A stretch of DNA of 64,000 nt from the NCBI GenBank assembly GCA_024760505.1, contig CP058931.1:310001-374000 (forward strand), in the 5' to 3' direction. The DNA comes from Nitrospira sp. (GTDB taxonomy: Bacteria; Nitrospirota; Nitrospiria; Nitrospirales; UBA8639). Positions 36,537-44,020 of the stretch are shown here, one piece after another. The notes under the pieces are model-generated. The model ran no database searches. It saw only the letters and a list, made by a program, of their open reading frames with translations, and had not been told where the DNA came from. The position numbers were made by a program, and so were the translations under genes. The first letter of the stretch is position 1, and the number at the start of each line of letters is the position of its first letter.

Positions 36537-37826
36537 TTACAGCCAGTTCACCCGCTCCGCCGGGCGGATGTAAATCGGCTCTTCCACTTGCTGCCGCACC
36601 GCTTCCTTGCCCGACTTGTTGAAGCCCAACACCGTGTCGTTGTACATCTCAAACTTCCGCCCATGGATTTGGGTTTCAAACACTTTCGGCCCCGGAATCA
36701 CGTCATACCGGAAGATGATCTGCTGGCTCGCCCGCCACAACTGCAGCACCGCCAACAACTCCCGGCTCGGCACCAGATACTTCTCAATCGCATTATCCAC
36801 CCCCGGCCCGAACATCTGCCGGATGTAGCCCCGCGGCGCCTGCCGCGGTGGGATGTAAAATCCGTTGGGTTCCGTGCCCCATTGCGGATACAACGGCAAC
36901 GCCACTTGTTCCACCCGGATGGCATAGTACAACGGATTCCAGCGATCTTCCGCCCAGAGCCCGTCATCGCCCACCTTCACCAACCCTTGCAGCCGGATTT
37001 TGCCCACGCACGCTGCCATACACCGCGTCTCCATCGGCTCGCCCCCGGTTAAGGGGTCTTTGCCTTCCACCCGCGGATAGCACGCAATACACTTCTCACT
37101 CACCCGCGTCGTGCCCCGGTACATCGGCTTTTTAAACGGGCATTGCTCCACACACTTCTTGTACCCCCGGCACCGGTTCTGGTCGATCAACACAATCCCG
37201 TCTTCCGGCCGCTTGTAGATGGCCTTCCGCGGACACGCCGCCAGACACCCCGGATACGTACAGTGGTTACAGATGCGTTGCAGATAGAAGAAGTACGTCT
37301 CATGCTCCGGCAAGCTGCTGCCTTGCATTTTCCACGGCTCTTCTTTCGTGAACCCCGTCTTATCCACCCCTTCCACGATGGCCCGCATCGAGGTGGCCGT
37401 ATCTTCATAAATATTCACAAACCGCCATTCCTGGTCGGTCGGGATGTAGCCAATGGCCGCCTGCCCGATCTTGGCGCCCGCGTCAAAGATCGTCATCCCT
37501 TCAAACACCCCATACGGCGCATGGTGTTTGCGGCCCACCCGCACGTTCCACACCTGCCCGCCCGGATTGACCTGCTCAATCAACTGCGTGATCTTCACAT
37601 CGTAGAACTGCGGATAGCCCCCGTATGGCTTCGTTTCCACGTTGTTCCACCACATGTATTCCTGCCCTTTGCTGAACAGCCACGTCGACTTGTCCGCCAT
37701 CGAGCAGGTTTGACACGCCAAACACCGGTTGATGTTAAAGACAAACGCGAACTGCCATTTCGGATGCCGCTCCTCATACGGATACAGCATCTTTCGTCCT
37801 AACTGCCAGTTATACACTTCAGGCAT
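36537..37826 (-). CDS. nxrB: Nitrite oxidoreductase beta subunit, copy 1
   Basis: The 429-aa iron-sulfur subunit of nitrite oxidoreductase, of the DMSO-reductase-family beta type; in Nitrospira the enzyme lies on the periplasmic face of the membrane. It passes electrons from NxrA toward the membrane chain. Four ferredoxin-like cysteine groups are visible: NRCLACQTCSMADKS, CNHCTYPGCLAACPRKAIY, NRCRGYKKCVEQCPFKK and EKCIACYPRVEGKDPL with CMAACVGKIR. ATG 37826 (MPEVYNWQLG) follows GGAGGA; a TTG-started extension is not credible. The gene is identical to nxrB2 at 54803-56092, including the leader. Confidence 0.97.
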   Translation of the reverse strand: MPEVYNWQLGRKMLYPYEERHPKWQFAFVFNINRCLACQTCSMADKSTWLFSKGQEYMWWNNVETKPYGGYPQFYDVKITQLIEQVNPGGQVWNVRVGRKHHAPYGVFEGMTIFDAGAKIGQAAIGYIPTDQEWRFVNIYEDTATSMRAIVEGVDKTGFTKEEPWKMQGSSLPEHETYFFYLQRICNHCTYPGCLAACPRKAIYKRPEDGIVLIDQNRCRGYKKCVEQCPFKKPMYRGTTRVSEKCIACYPRVEGKDPLTGGEPMETRCMAACVGKIRLQGLVKVGDDGLWAEDRWNPLYYAIRVEQVALPLYPQWGTEPNGFYIPPRQAPRGYIRQMFGPGVDNAIEKYLVPSRELLAVLQLWRASQQIIFRYDVIPGPKVFETQIHGRKFEMYNDTVLGFNKSGKEAVRQQVEEPIYIRPAERVNWL

Positions 37827-37883
37827 TGTCGTCCTCCGTTTCAGTGAAAATGTCGGGGCTGCCCGGGAAGAGCCGGCCAACGC

Positions 37884-38300
37884 TCAGGTTGCCAGCCCCC
37901 CGGTATCAACCCAATTTAACTGTCGCATCTTTCTTACAGCCATCGCTTCATTCACGATAGAACCTAACACACTCAGATCTATCGTTTTGAGCAGGACCTC
38001 GCAGCGCCCGAGTTGCTTCACGGCCTGCAAGTCCACAAGGCCTTCGTACGCCGTAAATATTACGGTAGGAGTGGTTGAAACCTTTCTCACTGCCCGCACG
38101 GTTTCCACCCCATTCATCCCACCCATTTTATAATCCACCAAGATCACATCAGGTTCATCCCTATGATCTCTTAAAAATTCCATCAAGGCCTCTCCCGATT
38201 CAAAGGCACGTACCGTGCAATGCAATCGAGAAAGTTTTTTCGCAATATTTGAGCGAATCACCTCATCATCATCCACCACAAATACATAGGGTTTGCTCAC
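37884..38300 (-). CDS. Single-domain response regulator between nxrA1 and nxrB1
   Basis: A stand-alone receiver domain of 138 aa with no output domain. It has the acidic pair in VFVVDDDEV, the phosphoacceptor Asp in ILVDYKMGGMNG, Thr in VIFTAYEG, and Lys in VLLKTIDL, so it should be phosphorylatable. Such proteins signal by protein contact, as CheY does. The start is a GTG. It lies between nxrA1 and nxrB1 in the same transcript and ends 58 nt before nxrB1. No histidine kinase is in the window. The middle of the gene is identical in DNA to copy 2, the rest is not. Confidence 0.9.
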   Translation of the reverse strand: MSKPYVFVVDDDEVIRSNIAKKLSRLHCTVRAFESGEALMEFLRDHRDEPDVILVDYKMGGMNGVETVRAVRKVSTTPTVIFTAYEGLVDLQAVKQLGRCEVLLKTIDLSVLGSIVNEAMAVRKMRQLNWVDTGGLAT

Positions 38301-38397
38301 CGACAGTTCCTGGTAATTGGTTGTGATTTACGTCGATCTCAACTGTCATAGCATCCTCCAAAGGATAATCTCCGTAAGATTCGCGACATAAGTAGAG

Positions 38398-38466
38398 GGA
38401 GGCTGGGGGAGGTATTCGCAATGTTTCTTTCTAGACGGCAATCAAGAAAAAAAACCCCCAGCCTCC
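38398..38466 (-). repeat. Post-nxrA1 hairpin with inverted copy of the nxrA1 start in its loop
   Basis: GGAGGCTGGGGG (38398-38409) pairs perfectly with CCCCCAGCCTCC (38455-38466), 8 nt after the nxrA1 stop. In the loop, + strand 38421-38442 matches the sense start of nxrA1 (41911 down to 41890) at 21 of 22 nt. On the + strand GGGAGG stands 8 nt before the ATG at 38421, and the next codons read MFLSRRQ, as in NxrA1; the frame ends after 24 codons. No U-run follows the hairpin here. Confidence 0.85.
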
Positions 38467-38473
38467 AGCTCAC

Positions 38474-41400
38474 CTACACTTTGATCTTAATATGATCACC
38501 CTTCAGCCATTTGATCATGAACTCATTCTCCTGACCTGGCGTGAACCCGGTCCGGACGGGTTCCCACGGCCCACGTCCGCCAATGCCGCCATCCTCCGCT
38601 TTGGTGATTCGGATGAGACATTCCTTTGGCGTCGTATTGACCGCATGGTGATCAATCGCAAAACCCCATTTAAATTTCCAGGCAACCGGATGCTTACCCG
38701 GTAACGAGTCGGTTTGATGCATCGGCATCAGCCAACTGCGGGTAAAGGACTGTTGCGCCCCATACCGGAAGTTCGATTGATAGCCGGTGTCCAGCGCAAT
38801 CGCCCGTCCGTCCGGCCGGGTTTCATGCCCTTTCACCGACTTCGCCGTTGACACAAATGGCGCATGCTTGGCCATTGTGACATGGTACGGGAAGGCCGGG
38901 TTGTACTTCGCCCGGATCATCAACCGAGCCACTTTGTAATAGGGGTCGCTGGGCTTCCAGCCACGATACGGCCGGTCCACCGGATTCCCATCGACGTAGA
39001 CATAGTCCCCGTCGTTGATCCCACGATCTTTGGCCGCTGATGGGTTGATATGGATTTGATGTTCACCCACCCCCGGTGTCCGCTTATCCATTCGATAGGC
39101 ATCCCCAAAGTTGGATTCATACATCTGGACCCAATCGTTCACCGACCATTGGCTATGCACCCGATGCCGGGTCTTCGGCGTCACGCAATAGAACTGATAC
39201 CCCTTCTCCCAGAGCGGATTGGCGTACCGTTTAATTTCCGCCCAGGGCAACTTGATGTTGCGGACGGTTTTGTCGTCATGATGTTGCGCCGTGATCGGCA
39301 CACCATAGTCATCCGGCCGGATATATGGATTGGATGACATGATCGCATTCGGCAAATAGGGAGTGGCTTCTGGCCCTTCACGATGCACAATGAAGTTTTC
39401 CCCATATTCAATGGCTTCCGGCTCCACCCGGTAGGTCTCCACGCGTCCACTGCGGGTCCACATCGGTTTCGATTCGTTGGTTTCTTCCCAAAATGGATGT
39501 CGAGGATAGGTCCGGGTCATCACCATCCAGCCCTTTTCCGATTTCAACATCGTGTCCGCGTTATACCCATAGGAACAGTTACCGGCATCCAACAATCGTT
39601 GGAGGTACACGTCCACGCGATTGTCATAGACAAATTTGAAGTAATCGCGGAACCGGCCGTCACCGGTCATTTCGGTGAGTTTGGCCGCAACGCCCGCCAC
39701 CGTATCCAAATCGTTCCGGGTGTCATACAACGGCCGGATGCCGCCCTTCCATACTTGGAACCATGGATTCGACACCGTCGCCGTATGCTCAGGATAGGTA
39801 AACTCCATCCAGGTATTCACGGCAAACGACACATCAAAATGGTTGACATCCGAGGTCATTTCCACTTCTTGATGCACGAGACATTCATTATGCGGATCCA
39901 CGTTCTTGACCATGTCATAATGGTGCTTCGAATTATTCAACACATTCACGTTGGCCACCCACCGGAATTTACTCGGCGTCGGCATATGCGTCTTGCCGGT
40001 AAACACCCGACGACCATATTTTGGCGTATTCACAATCAACGCCGTATCGCCGTGGTTCCAATATCCGACTTCTTCGCCATAGTAGTAACTTCTGGTTTTT
40101 ATTTCTTTTCCATGAGCATTGGGGTCCGTCGTGATCTTGAACGGATCCTCTCCGGTATGCACAGCAAGTCCGGCTCCTGACCATGGCGTGGCCGCCCACG
40201 TACCCGCTTTGTAATTTCCAGACCAGGTATGGCAACCGCTTCCGAATTTTCCCATATTTCCGGAATAAATCAGCGTCAATGCCGCCGCACGACCGTTTTG
40301 CGTCATGTGGAAGTAATGGCACACACCCTCTCCGTTATGAATGGCGGCCGGCTTGACCGTACCCATATCTCGCGCCCACCGAACGATCAGATCCTTCGGC
40401 GACCGACAGATTTGATGGACCGTATCCAAATCATAGTCTTGCAGATGGACTTGATACATTTGGAAAATCGGCATCACGTCCACTTCCCGGCCGGTAAGCA
40501 GCCGAACTCGATGAGTCCCCGTCAACGCCGGGTCAATGCCACTCTTCTTGAAATGCCAACCCACCAATTCACGATGAATGGGTACCGCTTGATTTTTATT
40601 CAGATCCCAGACCATGATCCCCCCCAACCTGGCGATTTCCGCAGGCTTCAGGGTCTGCACTTTGCCGGAATAGGTATTGGAAAAATCAGGAAACTGGTAA
40701 TCTTTAATGACATCACGCGGATCTAAATATTGAAGGGTATCGGTACGAACCAGCAGTGGCATATCAGTGTTGGCCCGCACGAAATCCGCATCGAACAAAC
40801 CCTCATCCACGATCATTTTGCACGCCCCTAAAAAGAAGGACCCATCTGACTCGGGACGAATGGGAATCCAGTAGTCGGCTCGATAGGCCGTCGGATTGTA
40901 TTCCGGGGTAATGACCGCAATTCGAGCACCACGCTCAATAGACTCAAGTTTCCAGTGGGCTTCCGGCATTTTATTTTCGACGAAGTTTTTACCCCAACTG
41001 GTGTTGAATTTACAGAACCGCATATCACTCAAATCTATATCGCAATTTTGAGTTCCATTCCACCAGGGCTGGGAAGGATCCTGGTCGCCGTGCCAGGTAT
41101 AGTTATTCCAGTATCGCCCTCCTTGAGCATTTTCAGGCCCAACTTTTCTCACCCAACTATCCAACAAGGCACCGCAGCCACCATTCATCCGCGTAATGCC
41201 CATTTTCCCAATGATCCCCAAAACAGGCATGCCGGCCCGGAATTTAAATGCCCGGACTCCGGAACCTTTCATCATTTCAATCATCTCCGGTGGATAGCCT
41301 TGCTCACGCAGCTTGCGCGCCCCATATTCTCCGCTATACCGGTTGGCGATGACGATCATAGCCTTAGCCAAATAGGTAAACGCCGTATCCCAGGACACCC

Positions 41401-41911
41401 GCAACATGTCGTCCAAATACCGCGCATTAAACTTGTATTTCGTCTGAATAGCAGGAGTAAACTCCGGACTCCCGTCATCCATCCATTGTTTCCACCCTCG
41501 ACGCATCAAGGGCCCCTTTAAACGGTATGGACCATACACCCGACGATGCATCGTAAACCCCTTCAAACACATTCGGGGGTTGTGTGCGAACGTCCCACGG
41601 TTGCCATAGAGATCTTCATATGTTTGATGGTCATAATTTTGCTCAACCCGCATCACGACCCCGTTCCGCACAAACGCCCGAATGCGGCAGGCATGGGTAT
41701 CGTTGGGGGAACAGCACCAGGTAAACGAACTGTCATAGCGATATTGATCGTGGTAGACCCGCTCCCATGAACGGTCAGGATATTCACCAAGGGGGTTACC
41801 CACTTCAATGACTGGCTGCAAGGCGGTTAAGGCCAGAGCCTTATCGGCAAGTGCGACTGCCGCCACAGTCCCCGCAGAAACTTTCAAGAATTGACGTCTA
41901 GAAAGAAACAT
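38474..41911 (-). CDS. nxrA: Nitrite oxidoreductase alpha subunit, copy 1 (molybdopterin, catalytic)
   Basis: The 1145-aa catalytic subunit oxidises nitrite to nitrate at a molybdenum bis-MGD site. The N-terminus carries a twin-arginine signal (LSRRQFLKVSAGTVAAVAL, residues 3-21), so the folded enzyme is exported. The proximal iron-sulfur region is WCCSPNDTHACRIRAFVRN with NPRMCLKG downstream. GACALLDSW-like GGCGALLDSWVRKVGP, and the C-terminal KDRGINDGDYVYVDGNPVDR pterin region, are typical of the family. The ATG at 41911 has a strong AAGGAGG sequence; an in-frame ATG at 41956 would mask the signal peptide. It shares most sequence with nxrA2, especially the last third. Confidence 0.97.
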   Translation of the reverse strand: MFLSRRQFLKVSAGTVAAVALADKALALTALQPVIEVGNPLGEYPDRSWERVYHDQYRYDSSFTWCCSPNDTHACRIRAFVRNGVVMRVEQNYDHQTYEDLYGNRGTFAHNPRMCLKGFTMHRRVYGPYRLKGPLMRRGWKQWMDDGSPEFTPAIQTKYKFNARYLDDMLRVSWDTAFTYLAKAMIVIANRYSGEYGARKLREQGYPPEMIEMMKGSGVRAFKFRAGMPVLGIIGKMGITRMNGGCGALLDSWVRKVGPENAQGGRYWNNYTWHGDQDPSQPWWNGTQNCDIDLSDMRFCKFNTSWGKNFVENKMPEAHWKLESIERGARIAVITPEYNPTAYRADYWIPIRPESDGSFFLGACKMIVDEGLFDADFVRANTDMPLLVRTDTLQYLDPRDVIKDYQFPDFSNTYSGKVQTLKPAEIARLGGIMVWDLNKNQAVPIHRELVGWHFKKSGIDPALTGTHRVRLLTGREVDVMPIFQMYQVHLQDYDLDTVHQICRSPKDLIVRWARDMGTVKPAAIHNGEGVCHYFHMTQNGRAAALTLIYSGNMGKFGSGCHTWSGNYKAGTWAATPWSGAGLAVHTGEDPFKITTDPNAHGKEIKTRSYYYGEEVGYWNHGDTALIVNTPKYGRRVFTGKTHMPTPSKFRWVANVNVLNNSKHHYDMVKNVDPHNECLVHQEVEMTSDVNHFDVSFAVNTWMEFTYPEHTATVSNPWFQVWKGGIRPLYDTRNDLDTVAGVAAKLTEMTGDGRFRDYFKFVYDNRVDVYLQRLLDAGNCSYGYNADTMLKSEKGWMVMTRTYPRHPFWEETNESKPMWTRSGRVETYRVEPEAIEYGENFIVHREGPEATPYLPNAIMSSNPYIRPDDYGVPITAQHHDDKTVRNIKLPWAEIKRYANPLWEKGYQFYCVTPKTRHRVHSQWSVNDWVQMYESNFGDAYRMDKRTPGVGEHQIHINPSAAKDRGINDGDYVYVDGNPVDRPYRGWKPSDPYYKVARLMIRAKYNPAFPYHVTMAKHAPFVSTAKSVKGHETRPDGRAIALDTGYQSNFRYGAQQSFTRSWLMPMHQTDSLPGKHPVAWKFKWGFAIDHHAVNTTPKECLIRITKAEDGGIGGRGPWEPVRTGFTPGQENEFMIKWLKGDHIKIKV

Positions 41912-41941
41912 TAAAAGACCTCCTTTTTTTTTAAAAAAAAC

Positions 41942-41979
41942 ATTACGGATAGCCATAATTAATTAAAGATTTCCGTAAT
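41942..41979 (-). promoter_or_regulatory. Inverted repeat in the nxrA1 leader, attenuator-like
   Basis: ATTACGGA (41942-41949) and TCCGTAAT (41972-41979) form an 8-bp perfect inverted repeat separated by 22 AT-rich nt. On the minus strand the hairpin is followed by G and eight Us, then by As and the AAGGAGG of nxrA1. It resembles an intrinsic terminator or an operator in the leader. nxrA2 has nothing similar. Confidence 0.45.
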
Positions 41980-41989
41980 TGGACTTCAA

Positions 41990-42966
41990 CCCAGACCTGC
42001 TTGCACCTCCTTTCTTACCATCCCGATTCAACCAACGGTGAACGAGCACCGGTCACCAGTGTCACCACATTCCTCCTCTCCCTTGAATAGCAATCTTTAG
42101 TCCAAACAATTGTGCTCTAAAAAATTTTCCTAACTCATTGAAAACGAGAGGTTAATTGAAGTTACTGCTGGTTATGGAAAACTAATCAGGCCACGAAAAA
42201 CATCGCGTAATGCTCGCGAAGCATCGAAATTTCAATGGCTGGGATTTTTGCGTATGCTTTTCAGGTGTCTTGTTTTTTGGCAAAACATGGAAAGTTCATA
42301 TATCTCAAATTGGAATTCTGGCAACTTGACCGTTCCAAGCAGACCTCACTTGCCTGGGTGCTTGCACATCGAAACGCTTCAGCGGGACCCGGCACAAAAT
42401 ACGACTTCGGTTTGGTGTATTAAAAAACTTGGTTTGATGTATTAAAAAATGAGGTAGGACTGAAGGACAAAGGGGGGTATTCGGAATTAAATGACAGGAA
42501 CATCTTTGGGAAACGAAGGGGTTAAGATCAAATGAATCAGCCCGACGGCTAACCTATAGGTTCCTAGTGGGCTATAACGGACTAATTAGTAGTGCCCAAT
42601 ACTGAGATGTCTTGAGCCTGGATTATTAACATTTTATCGTCTCTCTGATTCGTGGTGCACTTTCATGCTACCAATCTGGCTGTTTCAGTCTACTGGCGAG
42701 AGGGTAGAAATCCAATTTATGTCCAGAGGACGGCGCTGGCGGACTTTTTCAACAGTCCCTTACCGGGAAAGTTGGCATTCCAACATACTTAATCTCTTCT
42801 CTAAAATGTTAACAGGGAAGTTGGGTCACCATAGGTAAGTTGCGGACTGGCAATAATTCGACTGTCTAGAAACCGATGGAAGGAAATGACTCAGCTCAAA
42901 AAGCTTCCCACTCTCAGAAATAGAAACATCCCTCGAACCTCTATGGTGACCACTTCATGGTGCTTG
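41990..42966. other. Long spacer upstream of nxrA1, no convincing gene
   Basis: Nearly 1 kb without a supported gene, presumably holding the nxrA1 promoter. A tandem pair of 22-nt units (42409-42430 and 42431-42452, unit core GGTTTGRTGTATTAAAAAA) is visible. Near 42740 the sequence GGACTTTTTCAACAGTCC resembles the ends of decayed mobile or repeat elements. On the minus strand AAAGGAGG near 42010 looks like a ribosome binding site without a clear gene. Confidence 0.45.
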
Positions 42967-43890
42967 TTATGAGGGATGTTGGAGACGAAGTGAAGGGATA
43001 ATGACTTCTTCCCCCAATAGGCCCAATCCAAAATGGGGGTTTTCTTGAATTTCATGAACACTGCGGCGACCCACGGGTGAGTGATATTCGAAATTCACAG
43101 AAATTGTCCCATTCGGTTCAATAGTCACCTCACGGTTGAGGTATTTCTTCATTCCGGCATGCCAGACCGATAACGTATAGGTTCCTGGTGGAATGTCGGA
43201 TATCTCAAACCGGCCATCCTCGGTTGTAATCGCATAATAGGGATTGTCCACCACCACCCCCCAAGAAAACATATAGGGATGAAACCCGCATTGCATCACA
43301 AATATATTCCGATCCTTTTGCAAATGAATTTTTTCGATCATTGGCTTGCCGGGTAAATGATCATGTCTGTTCATCAAATCCAATACTTTATGAAATGGAT
43401 TCATTGGAAGAGGGCGATTAAACAAGACCCTTGCCCCACGATCACGAGCCGTTTCGTATCCCTGGATATCATGTTCAACTGGATCCATATTAATGACCGT
43501 CAGCTCATCCTGATCCCTCAAAACATTGACAAATGGGAGAAAGTCACAATCCTTCGCTTCGATAGTCACTTCTGGCAACTCAAACGCTTTGCCTTTTTCA
43601 ATACCCTTGAGCATCACAATCGCGTCCTTCAGCGAGCCCTGGGTTCCAAGTATGAAATCTTCAACAATACGCCATCCAGTTCCGGTTGAAATTCGCCCAC
43701 AAAAAACCGGATCAGGAATCGTGACCAAATTAAAGGCCATGACTTTAGGCATCCCTCCAGCTAAAGTCACTTGCCCACGGATCGTTCCTCCTTGTTTGAC
43801 CTGACTTTCTTCATAGGCCCAAACCGGGATGGCCCACATTCCCAGGACGCCCAACGTCACCCCAATCATCTGTACCACCGTGCTCTTCAT
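42967..43890 (-). CDS. Secreted cupredoxin-type protein with carboxypeptidase-regulatory-like domain
   Basis: A signal peptide (MIGVTLGVLGMWAIPVWA) begins the 307-aa protein. The central part resembles a cupredoxin: DPVEHDIQGY supplies one His, and FVMQCGFHPYMFSWG supplies Cys, His and Met in the plastocyanin-like C-x2-H-x2-M arrangement, fit for a type 1 copper electron carrier. After it, DGRFEISDIPPGTYTLSVWH is a prealbumin-like (carboxypeptidase-regulatory) domain. It follows the giant multicopper oxidase gene by 130 bp and may be its redox partner. Confidence 0.75.
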   Translation of the reverse strand: MKSTVVQMIGVTLGVLGMWAIPVWAYEESQVKQGGTIRGQVTLAGGMPKVMAFNLVTIPDPVFCGRISTGTGWRIVEDFILGTQGSLKDAIVMLKGIEKGKAFELPEVTIEAKDCDFLPFVNVLRDQDELTVINMDPVEHDIQGYETARDRGARVLFNRPLPMNPFHKVLDLMNRHDHLPGKPMIEKIHLQKDRNIFVMQCGFHPYMFSWGVVVDNPYYAITTEDGRFEISDIPPGTYTLSVWHAGMKKYLNREVTIEPNGTISVNFEYHSPVGRRSVHEIQENPHFGLGLLGEEVIIPSLRLQHPS

Positions 43891-43959
43891 TTATTCCTCC
43901 ACCAGCATAAAATTCCAAATGTTTTTCACCATCTTGTCTTATGGGGTTGTGTGACCAGC

Positions 43960-43988
43960 ACGGGGAAGCCGTGTATCGGCTTCCCCGT
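43960..43988 (-). terminator. Strong hairpin between the multicopper oxidase and cupredoxin genes
   Basis: ACGGGGAAGCCG (43960-43971) pairs perfectly with 43977-43988 across a 5-nt loop. No U-run follows on the minus strand, so it may be an mRNA-processing or stability hairpin that lets the two genes be expressed at different levels, not a full terminator. Confidence 0.55.
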
Positions 43989-44020
43989 TCCCAAACCCGT
44001 CAACTAAACATAATGCCGGC

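Noticed and set aside
36607..37802. Long open frames on the opposite strand of both nxrB genes (up to 219 codons)
   Set aside because: They lie fully inside nxrB, are exact duplicates because the DNA is duplicated, have no recognisable motifs, and follow from the high GC third positions of nxrB.
37826..37880. Longer NxrB (447 aa) starting upstream
   Set aside because: The extension begins with TTG, has no ribosome binding site and covers the true GGAGGA site before ATG 37826. The same holds for copy 2.
42235..42445. Two overlapping frames upstream of nxrA1
   Set aside because: Two different frames are open over the same stretch and neither has a recognisable motif or a good start; likely chance.
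42730..42760. GGACTTTTTCAACAGTCC-like sequence as an insertion-sequence end
   Set aside because: It resembles tails of mobile elements but no partner inverted repeat, target duplication or transposase piece was found.
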